Positions 42,084-50,684 of a stretch of 64,000 bases of DNA are shown in pieces. Every line of letters starts with the position of its first letter. Position 1 is the stretch's first letter. The stretch comes from Marinilabiliaceae bacterium (lineage in GTDB: Bacteria > Bacteroidota > Bacteroidia > Bacteroidales > Marinilabiliaceae). Location: assembly GCA_016342595.1 (NCBI GenBank), contig JAEINY010000003.1, positions 19,524 to 83,523 on the forward strand, read 5' to 3'. The position numbers were made by a program, and so were the translations under genes. The notes below the pieces were generated by a model. That model was not told the origin of the DNA and did not search any database. It saw nothing but the letters and a program-made list of their open reading frames with translations.

Positions 42084-43871
42084 ATGGACTCAAGGTTTAC
42101 GCGTACTATTTTTTATCTTCGGCAAGCAATGGCAATAGTTTATTACAGCTCGCCAAAGTGGACTTTCATTAATGTAATAATTACCATCTTACGTGGGGCT
42201 CTTCCTCTTTTGCTTTTGTATGTTGTACAGCAAATTATAGATGTCGTAGGAGAATTTCTTTCACACTCTGGTCCCGTTGAAGATCACTACTCGATCTATT
42301 TCGCAGTTGGTTTAGGAGGTGTTTTTTTCTTTTTAAATGCTATTACCGGATCATTGGCCACCTTGGTACGGGAGCGCCAATCCTATAAAGTAAATGATTA
42401 TATTCAAAATATAATTCATGAGAAGACCGTTCGAATTCCCTATCGGTATTTTGAAGATCCCACTTACCAAAATATTTTCTACAGAGCGCTTACGGATGCG
42501 GCTTTTCGTCCTTCTCGTATTTTTTATGGCTTTCTGGGTGTCACTCAAAATATATTGACTCTTGTTTTAGTTTTTGCAGTCTTGGTGAGCTTGCATTGGG
42601 GAATGATTCCGTTCCTGATTGTAGCAGGAACACCAACCATTCTTTTTCGTCTGTATTACTCGAAGAAAATCTATTCTCTTCGAAAAGATCAGACAGAGGA
42701 TGAGCGACGTGTTGGTTATTTTAATCAGTTGCTAACAGGAAAGAGTTTTGCTAAGGAGCTGAGGGTGTTTAACCTTGGCGAAACCTTTAAAGAACAGTAC
42801 GAATCGATGCGTAATCAATTACGCGATAAGCAATGGAAATTGTTGGTGTCAAAAACAAGCTGGGAAATTATTGTTCAGATTATATCTACCTCAGGATTAT
42901 TGTTGGTTTTTAGTTTTGTGGTGTATGAAGCGACTCAGGGTGCAATTACAAATGGATCAATGGCCATGTACTTTTTAGCTTTGCAGCGAGGTTATGCTGT
43001 GCTGCAGGAATTACTCAAGAGAATTTCAGCGCTGTATGAAGATAATTTGTTTTTAAAGAATTTTTTCGAGTTTGAAAAGATCGATGTTTCCGGAGCGAAT
43101 GACAAAACAAATAGATTTCCAGCTGTTTTGAAAGAGGGAATATCTTTTAAAGATGTAGGTTTTAAATATCCGAATTCCGACCGTTGGATTTTTCGTCATG
43201 TTAATTTTTCCATTCCGGCACGAAAGACAGTGGCTTTGGTAGGTGCTAACGGAAGCGGGAAAACTACAATGGTGAAGTTATTGGCGGGTTTGTATGAACC
43301 TGTGGAGGGCGAAATTAAAGCGGATAATGTGAATTGGTCCTCGATTAACACTATTGACATAGCGAAGCATGTAAGTGTTATTTTTCAGGATTTTATGCTC
43401 TATAATGTATCGGCTGCCGATAATGTAAGGTTTGGCAATGTATCCAAGCCTTTTGATGAGAAGGAAGTAGTGGCGGCTGCAAAAAATGCAGGAATTCACG
43501 AACGGTTTATGGGTTTGGAAAATGGTTATGATACAGCTCTTGGTACGCTGTTTAAAGGGAGTGAGCAGCTCAGTCAGGGTGAATGGCAAAGGACAGCTTT
43601 GGCGCGCTCTTTTTATAATCCCTCTCAGGTAATTGTATTAGACGAGCCCACTAGTTCCCTGGATGCTTTCACAGAGGCTAGTTTAATTTCTCACTTTAGT
43701 GAAATAGCCAAAGATAGAACGGCAATAATTATTAGTCATCGGTTGTCTACCATTAAGTTGGCTGATGTAATTGTTGTGTTAGATGGAAAAGGTGTTGCGG
43801 AAGTGGGCGCGCCTGGGCAATTATTGGCTCAAAAAGGTATATTTTACCAAATGGTTGAGTCGTTAAAATAA
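42084..43871 (+). CDS. ABC exporter, fused permease-ATPase
   Basis: Half-transporter of 595 aa that should act as a dimer. Six membrane helices (about 30-325) precede a nucleotide-binding domain (about 350-590) with Walker A GANGSGKTT, Q-loop VIFQDFML, signature LSQGEWQRTALAR, Walker B VIVLDEPTS and the switch His in IIISHRLSTIKLAD. There is no N-terminal C39 peptidase domain, so leader removal would need another enzyme, such as the adjacent S26 peptidase. Last gene of the cluster; its stop directly abuts the 3' end of the convergent anti-sigma-like gene. Confidence 0.9.
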   Translation: MDSRFTRTIFYLRQAMAIVYYSSPKWTFINVIITILRGALPLLLLYVVQQIIDVVGEFLSHSGPVEDHYSIYFAVGLGGVFFFLNAITGSLATLVRERQSYKVNDYIQNIIHEKTVRIPYRYFEDPTYQNIFYRALTDAAFRPSRIFYGFLGVTQNILTLVLVFAVLVSLHWGMIPFLIVAGTPTILFRLYYSKKIYSLRKDQTEDERRVGYFNQLLTGKSFAKELRVFNLGETFKEQYESMRNQLRDKQWKLLVSKTSWEIIVQIISTSGLLLVFSFVVYEATQGAITNGSMAMYFLALQRGYAVLQELLKRISALYEDNLFLKNFFEFEKIDVSGANDKTNRFPAVLKEGISFKDVGFKYPNSDRWIFRHVNFSIPARKTVALVGANGSGKTTMVKLLAGLYEPVEGEIKADNVNWSSINTIDIAKHVSVIFQDFMLYNVSAADNVRFGNVSKPFDEKEVVAAAKNAGIHERFMGLENGYDTALGTLFKGSEQLSQGEWQRTALARSFYNPSQVIVLDEPTSSLDAFTEASLISHFSEIAKDRTAIIISHRLSTIKLADVIVVLDGKGVAEVGAPGQLLAQKGIFYQMVESLK

Positions 43872-45248
43872 CTAATTGATGATTAGAATTATCCCACCAA
43901 ATATTCCCAGTGAAACAGGTTTGTAGGAATGATCTGAGTCGCCATTTACAGAGTTTAAAAAATATTTAAGTTTTGGCTCCAGTGAAAAACGGAATGTTTT
44001 GCCAATAGGTAGCTCTAATCCCAGCCCCAAAGAGCTACTAAAAACAAGAGGTTTGATGTTATCGGTTTCACCAATTTCAATTTCTGTTTTTCCATTGCTC
44101 AGGTAGACATCATTGCCGATCAGGAAGTTTGAGCTGATTCCTCCGGATAATGATACCGTAGGGAAACCGGAAATGATTTTATACCTCACGCTGAGTGGTA
44201 TTTCAATATATTCCATAGTTTGTTTGGTCTCAGCGGATGAGTTTTCTAATGGGAGTGAATGGGCATATATATTGGATATGTCTTCCTTCATGTTTCCCTG
44301 TGTGTAGTTGAGGTTGTTATTATCCAGGTGGATTTGGCCAATCGAGTTATTGAGCGATATTTGCTGTAGAATATGTGTTTCGTTTGCACTTGATGAAAGT
44401 TTATTTGGGGAATAGCTAAAATCGTTTTCAACAGTTTCGCCAATTTTCGAATAGTGAATACCCGTTTCAAAGCTCCAGCGCGTATCGTTCTCAAATCGAA
44501 TATTTAAGCCGCCAGAAATAGAGGTGAGGCCTTTTTCATTGATAGTGGAAGATTGGTTCGACGAGTTAGCCATTGAATACATATCACCGGAACTTTGCCG
44601 TTGGTTGGAACCATTACCACTGTATGTGGGAGAAACAGCACCTCCCAATAAGATGCGTGTTCTTTTATTCCGGACCTTCGAAGGGGGAGTTGGTATTACT
44701 GGCAAAGTTGGATAGAGGGGCTGCCGGTGCTTTGATTTCAGTTGATTTGTAGCACATGAATAATTATTGGCTAAAAGGGGCAGGCCTTTCCCGGCTATAT
44801 AAGCAAGGTGTTGATTAGAACCTTGCGCGTCAACAGGAGTTGTTCTTTTTGTAATTGGGGCAGTACTGATTGGATATTTTTGGTTTTCTGTAGTGCTATC
44901 AGATAGTAAAACTTTTTTTTGCGTTAGACGAACTTGATTATTTGTTTCCTCCGACTTGATTTTAGATGAGTTGCTTGCGTTTATCGTGTCGGACGCCGAA
45001 TGTATCGAACTCACCATGTTGATGGTTTCCGGATTTGTTTGATTAAATAGAATCATCAACGAATAACCAATGACTAACAATACAGATGCTGCAGCCAGAC
45101 CTCTCCAGAAGAAAAAAAAGTGTTTATCCTGCTTTTTCGCTTCCAGCCCATTTTCAATATTAGTCCAGACAGATGACGGTGGCGATGCTGAAAAATGAGT
45201 TAGCCCGGCTCTGAAAAGATTATCTGTATTTTTATCTCTATCTAACAT
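43872..45248 (-). CDS. Anti-sigma-like protein with C-terminal outer-membrane-barrel-like domain
   Basis: Protein of 458 aa. The N-terminal about 45 residues are cytoplasmic, one helix follows (about 48-68, GLAAASVLLVIGYSLMILF), then a Ser/Thr/Asn-rich linker (about 75-190). The C-terminal domain of alternating strands (SISGGLNIRFENDTRWSFET, LSGGISSNFLIGNDVYLSNG, LGLGLELPIGKTFRFSLEPK) resembles PorT-type or OMP-beta-barrel domains. Its start overlaps the ECF sigma gene by 7 bp, so the N-terminus probably binds that sigma factor. No ZAS zinc motif is seen. The signal sensed is unknown. Confidence 0.8.
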   Translation of the reverse strand: MLDRDKNTDNLFRAGLTHFSASPPSSVWTNIENGLEAKKQDKHFFFFWRGLAAASVLLVIGYSLMILFNQTNPETINMVSSIHSASDTINASNSSKIKSEETNNQVRLTQKKVLLSDSTTENQKYPISTAPITKRTTPVDAQGSNQHLAYIAGKGLPLLANNYSCATNQLKSKHRQPLYPTLPVIPTPPSKVRNKRTRILLGGAVSPTYSGNGSNQRQSSGDMYSMANSSNQSSTINEKGLTSISGGLNIRFENDTRWSFETGIHYSKIGETVENDFSYSPNKLSSSANETHILQQISLNNSIGQIHLDNNNLNYTQGNMKEDISNIYAHSLPLENSSAETKQTMEYIEIPLSVRYKIISGFPTVSLSGGISSNFLIGNDVYLSNGKTEIEIGETDNIKPLVFSSSLGLGLELPIGKTFRFSLEPKLKYFLNSVNGDSDHSYKPVSLGIFGGIILIIN

Positions 45249-45799
45249 ACAGCTTGTTTTTTGTCCGTTAATCGAGCTTCAATTTCTTTTTTTAAGCATT
45301 GACGGGCACGTGATAAGTTTGATTTCGATGTGCCGATGGATATGTTTAGCGCATTAGCAATTTCAACGTGTGTATAGCCATCCAATGCATAGAGGTTAAA
45401 AACCATCCTGTATTTTGGTGGAAGATTTTGAATCATGTCAAATAACTCTTGTTGTGAAAACATAGGATCATTCGATGAGTCTTGTTCAGTATCGTCACTT
45501 GGTACCAAAGGAAATTCATCAACGAGGATAGTCGGTTGTTTTTTTCGGAATGACTCGATAACTGTATTGACAATGATACGTCGAATCCAACCTTCAAATG
45601 AACCTTCAAATCGGAAGAGATGAATTTTTGTAAAGATTTTAATAAATCCTTCTTGCAGGCAATCTTCAGCTTCTGCCCGGTCTTTACAATATTGCAAACA
45701 TACACCATACATCTTGCCCGAAAAAGCCTCGTACAATTCCTTTTGTGCCTTTCTTTTTCCTTTTTGACACTCTTTGATTATATGATTAAGGTCAGTCAC
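45242..45799 (-). CDS. ECF sigma-70 factor
   Basis: RNA polymerase sigma factor of 185 aa. Region 2 (about 20-90): YGVCLQYCKDRAEAEDCLQE and FEGSFEGWIRRIIVNTVIES; region 4 (about 120-175): LPPKYRMVFNLYALDGYTHV and IANALNISIGTSKSNLSRAR. The linker is short, so it is an extracytoplasmic-function type. The start is GTG with a strong AAAGGAGG 13 nt upstream, unusual for this window. Coupled to the anti-sigma-like gene. Confidence 0.92.
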   Translation of the reverse strand: MTDLNHIIKECQKGKRKAQKELYEAFSGKMYGVCLQYCKDRAEAEDCLQEGFIKIFTKIHLFRFEGSFEGWIRRIIVNTVIESFRKKQPTILVDEFPLVPSDDTEQDSSNDPMFSQQELFDMIQNLPPKYRMVFNLYALDGYTHVEIANALNISIGTSKSNLSRARQCLKKEIEARLTDKKQAVC

Positions 45800-45812
45800 T
45801 TATTGAAGAAAA

Positions 45813-45820
45813 CCTCCTTT
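45813..45820 (-). promoter_or_regulatory. Strong ribosome binding site of ECF sigma gene
   Basis: AAAGGAGG on the minus strand, 13 nt before the GTG. It decides the GTG start. Most core genes here lack such a site. Confidence 0.6.
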
Positions 45821-45964
45821 GTATAGTTGAAATATTAGAAATGATAACTGTTTCTTCAACCTAAGGTCAAAATAGTCGGGTTTATTCATATAATCCTTTT
45901 CTCATCTTTTGTATTTTATCAGATGAAAAAAGGTCAGGATGGTTGCGTGCAATTAAAAAAAAAT

Positions 45965-46426
45965 CTAGTATTTCTTTTTTATGCGGTCCATTTCACGTGA
46001 GGCCTCCTTGTTTTTTAAGGTTTCACGCTTATCGTGCATTTTTTTACCACGCGCTAATGCAATTTCTACTTTCGCAAATCCACGTTCATTTAAAAAAATC
46101 TTTACCGGAACAATGGTCAAGCCCGACTCTTTTGTTTTACGCTCCAGTTTTTGAAGTTCTTTTTTCTTTAAAAGTAGCTTTCGGTCCCGTTCCGGCTGAT
46201 GATTGTTGTAAGTGCCATAAAAATATTCGGATACACGCATACCTTTCAACCATAATTCGCCTTTCACAAAGTAGCAATAAGAATCCACCAGATTGGCTTT
46301 TCCTAAGCGAATGGATTTTATTTCCGTCCCAACCAGTTGCACTCCGGCGGCAAAACGTTCAATTAATTCATAATCAAATGAAGCGCGTTTATTTCTGATG
46401 TTTATGCGAGTTGTCTTTTGAGTCAT
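45965..46426 (-). CDS. smpB: SsrA-binding protein SmpB
   Basis: RNA-binding OB-fold protein of 153 aa that delivers tmRNA to stalled ribosomes. Family segments: [40 protein letters not shown] and [20 protein letters not shown] with the basic C-terminal tail MDRIKKKY that enters the mRNA channel. Only 2 bp separate it from the stop of the upstream Yip1-like gene, so they are cotranscribed. No tmRNA gene is seen in the window. Confidence 0.96.
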   Translation of the reverse strand: MTQKTTRINIRNKRASFDYELIERFAAGVQLVGTEIKSIRLGKANLVDSYCYFVKGELWLKGMRVSEYFYGTYNNHQPERDRKLLLKKKELQKLERKTKESGLTIVPVKIFLNERGFAKVEIALARGKKMHDKRETLKNKEASREMDRIKKKY

Positions 46427-46428
46427 TT

Positions 46429-47028
46429 TTATAGGGGGCTAAGGCGAAATAGAATTTTGCCGATTACAAAAGGTAATGCTAATAAAATAATGGTGATAAC
46501 GATGCTTTGAAGCATTCGGGAGTCTTTATTCCCATGATTCATTAAACCCAATCCTTCCCAAATAATGTATCCGGCATAGAGCTGAAGAAAACCAAAAAAG
46601 TAGGTTTCTGGAAATAAATTATTGATAATTCCAATCAGGTAAATGACCAGAGAGGGGTAAGCTGTTAGTTTAAAGATGTTTTCCTTCGACTCGTTGAGTT
46701 GTAGTGCAGGTAATAGTTTGATTAGGATAAACCAAGCCAGATACAAGCCAAAAAAACAGGATGAAAAAGTAAGTACCGCATGTTTCAATGCGTGATCAAA
46801 GGATAATCCCTGATGATAAATTAGATATCCAATAAATGTTGCAGCAGTATAAGCTCCAATTAAGGGTAGATTAAATCGTGCCAAAATTTCATTGACCTGA
46901 ACCTGCTCCGGTAGGATTGAACTCCATGCCCGGCCCGGATTTGCAATCAAATCTTTGAGACGAGAAAACAAGTTTCTATACAGCACGCGTAATGTTTGTG
47001 ATTCTTTGTTCATGTTATTTTCTGCCAT
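46429..47028 (-). CDS. Yip1-family membrane protein
   Basis: Inner-membrane protein of about 199 aa with the Yip1 layout: a soluble N-terminus ([20 protein letters not shown]) and five helices from about residue 55 onward. Function unknown. Start at 47028 (MAENNMNKE); the TATTTTTG promoter element ends only 7 nt upstream, so the mRNA would be leaderless, or translation begins at the ATG at 47013. First gene of an operon with smpB and divergent from miaA. Confidence 0.75.
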   Translation of the reverse strand: MAENNMNKESQTLRVLYRNLFSRLKDLIANPGRAWSSILPEQVQVNEILARFNLPLIGAYTAATFIGYLIYHQGLSFDHALKHAVLTFSSCFFGLYLAWFILIKLLPALQLNESKENIFKLTAYPSLVIYLIGIINNLFPETYFFGFLQLYAGYIIWEGLGLMNHGNKDSRMLQSIVITIILLALPFVIGKILFRLSPL

Positions 47029-47035
47029 GTGGAGG

Positions 47036-47043
47036 CAAAAATA
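47036..47043 (-). promoter_or_regulatory. -7 element TATTTTTG for yip1-like/smpB operon
   Basis: Exact TAnnTTTG match on the minus strand, ending 7 nt before the ATG at 47028. Confidence 0.55.
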
Positions 47044-47121
47044 CGAAAAATATAGCAACCTGATTTAGTTCTGATTCTTATCATGCGTTAGAACTCTTTT
47101 GGAATGTGTGTTTCTTTGTTT

Positions 47122-47129
47122 TAGTTTTG
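47122..47129 (+). promoter_or_regulatory. -7 element TAGTTTTG for miaA
   Basis: Exact TAnnTTTG match 11 nt before the chosen ATG (47141). It indicates a leader of only a few nucleotides and argues against the in-frame ATG at 47099. Confidence 0.55.
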
Positions 47130-47140
47130 ACTTCAAATTA

Positions 47141-48076
47141 ATGGAAATGAATAGGGAGAAAAGCAACTATAACCTGTTGGTGGTGCTGGGGCCAACAGCT
47201 TCAGGCAAAACAACATTTGCAGCTCATTTGGCAATGCGTCTGAATGCTGAGATTATTAGTGCCGATTCTCGTCAGGTTTATCGGGGAATGGATTTAGGTA
47301 CAGGAAAAGATTATGAGGATTATCAGATTGGCGATACTGTGATTCCCTATCATTTGATTGATATTGTAGATGCCGGGTATAAATACAATGTGTTCGAGTA
47401 TCAGTCTGATTTTTTTAAAGCCTTTCAAGATGTGCAATCCAGAGAACGGTTTCCCATTATGTGTGGGGGTACTGGATTATACATTGAATCCGTGTTGAAA
47501 AAATATAAGTTGATTAACGTGCCGGTAGATGAAACATTAAGAGAATCATTGCAAGGTAAAAATCTGAAAGAGTTAACGGATGTGTTGCAGGGATTCAGGA
47601 ACCTGCATAATCAAACGGATACGGATACCGTGAAAAGAGCAATCCGTGCCATAGAAATTGAAACGTATTACCAGGATCATCCTGAAATTGAAGTAGAGTT
47701 ACCGGAAGTAAAACCTTTAATTATAGGTGTGAATATTGATCGGGAGGAACGACGAAAAAAGATTACCTCACGTTTGCAGAAACGGTGTGAAGAAGGCATG
47801 GTAGATGAAGTCCGTGGTTTATTGGATAAAGGCGTCTCACCTGAAGATCTGATGTATTATGGATTGGAATACAAATTTCTGACCCTGCATGTATTGGGGG
47901 AGTTAACTTATGCCGAAATGCTGGAGAAATTAAATGTGGCCATTCATCAGTTTGCCAAACGCCAAATGACATGGTTTAGAGGGATGGAAAGGAAAGGATC
48001 TCAAATTCATTGGGTGGATGTATTGGATCCGATGGAGGAACGTGTTGAAAAAGTGGTCAGGATGTTGGAATCCTGA
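47141..48076 (+). CDS. miaA: tRNA dimethylallyltransferase MiaA
   Basis: Adds a dimethylallyl group from DMAPP to A37 of tRNAs reading UNN codons. About 311 aa. P-loop GPTASGKTTFAAHLA, then the substrate segments ISADSRQVYRGMDLGTGKD, MCGGTGLYIESVL and the C-terminal YGLEYKFLTLHVLG and FAKRQMTWFRGM with the tRNA-binding Arg/Trp. The core is complete. A start at 47147 (MNREK) is also possible. Converges with the beta-propeller gene, 11 bp away. Confidence 0.96.
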   Translation: MEMNREKSNYNLLVVLGPTASGKTTFAAHLAMRLNAEIISADSRQVYRGMDLGTGKDYEDYQIGDTVIPYHLIDIVDAGYKYNVFEYQSDFFKAFQDVQSRERFPIMCGGTGLYIESVLKKYKLINVPVDETLRESLQGKNLKELTDVLQGFRNLHNQTDTDTVKRAIRAIEIETYYQDHPEIEVELPEVKPLIIGVNIDREERRKKITSRLQKRCEEGMVDEVRGLLDKGVSPEDLMYYGLEYKFLTLHVLGELTYAEMLEKLNVAIHQFAKRQMTWFRGMERKGSQIHWVDVLDPMEERVEKVVRMLES

Positions 48077-48087
48077 CCTCTCCAGGG

Positions 48088-48921
48088 TTAGTTGTATTGA
48101 TAGGCAATCACCCGATTGTTAAAAAAAGTAGGAACCAATAGGCGATTATTTTTTGTGTCGTAACCAATGTCTGCACAGTTGATGTTTTGATCGGCTGTGT
48201 CAAGCAGCTGTGTTGGTTTGCTATCGGGGGTCCAGTGATAGAGTTCGCCACGCCAGGCTGAGAAGAAATAGCCACCTCTTCCATCTGCTTCGATACCATC
48301 CACGCTGCAGGTTTGGTCAATGAAGGTTGAATATTCATTGGTCTGAAGGTTGTATTTTAAAACCTTATTTCGGGTACCGACCAATAAAACGTTATTTTCA
48401 GCCAGAAGACCATTTACACCTTGCAGGTGATCTCCCTCTTGCCACGAGATGAGTTTGTCATCTTCTAATTTGTAAATTCGGTTATCCCCGCTATCTGATA
48501 CATAAACATCACCGTCGGTAGTGATAGTCACATCATTTAAAAATTTTGCAGCCGGCATTTCGATGCGGTGTTCAATTTTAGCTTGTTTTATATTAATGAT
48601 GACCAACGCATCAATATCAGATACGAATAGCTGTTTTTCTGTAGAAGCCATGCCTTTGGGAGCATTCAATCCGGTGACCCATTTTAATTGCTGTATTTTT
48701 CCATCTGTCGATAACCTGGAGATGAACCCGGCACCATTCTTTTCTGCAGGTTTACCTGAAATATTTGAGACGAATAAATAATCTCCAGCGGTATGGTACA
48801 AAACAGACTCTGGCACGTCCAGTGCTTGTGGGGTCGACCAACTCATTTTCAATTTGGTGGATGCTGAAAATCCAAATGCAATTATGCCTATCATCGAGTA
48901 AAGGAGGTGTGCTTTTTTCAT
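48088..48921 (-). CDS. SMP-30/NHL-like beta-propeller protein, exported
   Basis: Protein of 277 aa with an N-terminal signal-like helix (YSMIGIIAFGFSAS) and about six propeller blades with repeats of the form GLNAPKGMA, FLNDVTITTDGDVYVSDSGD, GVNGLLAENNVLLVGTRNKV and VDGIEADGRGGYFFSAWRGE. Asp/Asn/Glu residues at blade tips could bind calcium as in SMP-30/gluconolactonase, but the fixed catalytic set cannot be confirmed. Periplasmic or secreted. Single gene. Confidence 0.75.
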   Translation of the reverse strand: MKKAHLLYSMIGIIAFGFSASTKLKMSWSTPQALDVPESVLYHTAGDYLFVSNISGKPAEKNGAGFISRLSTDGKIQQLKWVTGLNAPKGMASTEKQLFVSDIDALVIINIKQAKIEHRIEMPAAKFLNDVTITTDGDVYVSDSGDNRIYKLEDDKLISWQEGDHLQGVNGLLAENNVLLVGTRNKVLKYNLQTNEYSTFIDQTCSVDGIEADGRGGYFFSAWRGELYHWTPDSKPTQLLDTADQNINCADIGYDTKNNRLLVPTFFNNRVIAYQYN

Positions 48922-49064
48922 GTTGAATTGGTTACGTAATTATAAATTGGTAACATTGATGTTATTAGCATACATAAAAGTAGGAAAAAACTGCATTCTT
49001 CCGAGGAACATTTTTGATATCTGCGAAGAATAGTTAAATTTATAGCTACTAGTAGTACCCATAT

Positions 49065-50471
49065 ATGGAAAGTATTGAAGAGTATATCATTCGAATAACC
49101 CGTTTAGCCAACCGCAATAAGGAGTTAAATGAACAACTTCAGACTTTGGTGGGGCGTTACGAAATCATTCAAAAGCAAAATGAGAAATATCTGAATCTTT
49201 TATCAGAATATTCATTTGAAGAGATTGAGGAGCGTTTGAGGATGCCTGCCAAAAGGAGAGTCAGGCGTTTCCGAATGGTGTCGGTACTTTATGCCACCAT
49301 GCGCGGATTTGATCAGTTGAATAAGGTTGAACATCCGCAGGATCAGGTGGATGCTTTGGATGAATTGTATTTGGCATTTGATGATATTGCCAAGAAATAC
49401 GGTATCGTTAAAATTAAAACCATCGGGGATACTTTTTTATTTGCAGGTGGTATTAAAGCGGAAAATCGTACTAACCCGATTGATGTAGTCCGCGCTGCCT
49501 TTGAGATGCAGGAAGTTACTAAGCAGTGCATCCCGTTTGGTGAAACAGAACCTTTTTGGGAGGTGAGTATCGGTATTCATACCGGTCCGGTGTTAGGTGA
49601 ACCCACGGGTAAGAAAAATTCTCCCTTTACCCTCACCGGAGAAAGTGTCAATATTGCTTCACGCATGGGGATGGCATGCCTCCCTGGACATATTAATATT
49701 TCGGTGATGACCTATGAGCTCGTAAAAGAGTTTTTTGTGATGAATAAATGTGGTACCATGCCCGTTAAGTACAAAGGTCAGTTAGATATGTTTTGTGTGG
49801 AAGGCATTTTACCTTTATTATCTGTTGATGGTGCCGGTGTTATTCCAAACAGAAGTTACCAAACGAAATATTCGCTCATTCAATTCATGGATATTCAGGA
49901 AGAATTGTTGGATATTTTAGAGCAAAAATTACCCGAGAATCTCTATTATCACAACATTAAACATACCATTGATGTGGTGACTGAGGTTGAATTAATCGGA
50001 TGGGCTGAAGGGTTGAGTGAGGAAGAATTGTTGGTTTTAAAATTGGCTGCTCTGTTTCATGATAGCGGACACAGCATCGATTATAAGACACATGAAGAGC
50101 AAAGTGCCAAAATTGCACGTGATATTCTGAATCATTATCACTATCCGGAAGAGTTAATTGATATCATTTGTCGTTTGATTTTATCCACAAAGTTTCCACC
50201 ATCACCTAAAGATAAACTGGAAGAGGTGATTTGTGATTCCGATTTAGACTATCTGGGACGTAGTGATTTTATTCCGGTTTCCAACACCTTGTATCAGGAA
50301 TTGAAAGAACGCAGTTTGATCGGGACGCTTGAAGAATGGAATAAAAAGCAATTGAATTTCATTAAAAGGCATCAATATTATACAGAAACGGCTCGTAATT
50401 TAAGAGAAGTGAATAAGTTGAGTCAGATAGAACGGTTGGGAAAGTTAATCGAAGTCGAATCGGAAGGATAG
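49065..50471 (+). CDS. Class III nucleotide cyclase-like domain fused to HD domain
   Basis: Cytoplasmic protein of 468 aa. Coiled coil (about 8-60), class III cyclase-like domain (about 66-235), HD-type phosphohydrolase domain (about 280-430, with HNIKHTIDVV and LFHDSGH). The cyclase has KTIGDTF (second metal Asp and the Lys of adenylyl cyclases) and VNIASRM (transition-state Asn and Arg). The first metal Asp of the FAD motif is Thr78 (VSVLYATMRGF), so catalysis is doubtful. The HD metal residues appear complete. It may be a nucleotide sensor coupled to hydrolysis. Single gene with its own terminator. Confidence 0.85.
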   Translation: MESIEEYIIRITRLANRNKELNEQLQTLVGRYEIIQKQNEKYLNLLSEYSFEEIEERLRMPAKRRVRRFRMVSVLYATMRGFDQLNKVEHPQDQVDALDELYLAFDDIAKKYGIVKIKTIGDTFLFAGGIKAENRTNPIDVVRAAFEMQEVTKQCIPFGETEPFWEVSIGIHTGPVLGEPTGKKNSPFTLTGESVNIASRMGMACLPGHINISVMTYELVKEFFVMNKCGTMPVKYKGQLDMFCVEGILPLLSVDGAGVIPNRSYQTKYSLIQFMDIQEELLDILEQKLPENLYYHNIKHTIDVVTEVELIGWAEGLSEEELLVLKLAALFHDSGHSIDYKTHEEQSAKIARDILNHYHYPEELIDIICRLILSTKFPPSPKDKLEEVICDSDLDYLGRSDFIPVSNTLYQELKERSLIGTLEEWNKKQLNFIKRHQYYTETARNLREVNKLSQIERLGKLIEVESEG

Positions 50472-50582
50472 CATAAGAGGAATATCGTAGGAGGAGCACA
50501 TTTTTATTGGATAAGACTATTTGAAGCAATGTGACTCATTGAATGAATCACTTGTATTTTGATAGTAAACCTTCAAAATCAT

Positions 50583-50604
50583 GCCGGGTGTTTACCCGGC
50601 TTTT
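50583..50604 (+). terminator. Terminator of cyclase-HD gene
   Basis: Stem GCCGGGT / ACCCGGC with a 4-nt loop, followed by TTTT. Confidence 0.8.
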
Positions 50605-50684
50605 CTGTATACGTCGCTATGTTTTTTTTTGTAATTTCAGGCCACAATAAAATCATTGAAGAAGAATCATAAAATTAATGCACT

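Noticed and set aside
40139..43871. Calling the peptide cluster a lasso-peptide cluster
   Set aside because: The PqqD-like protein and YxxP motif fit, but there is no asparagine-synthetase-like cyclase and no transglutaminase-like B2 protease.
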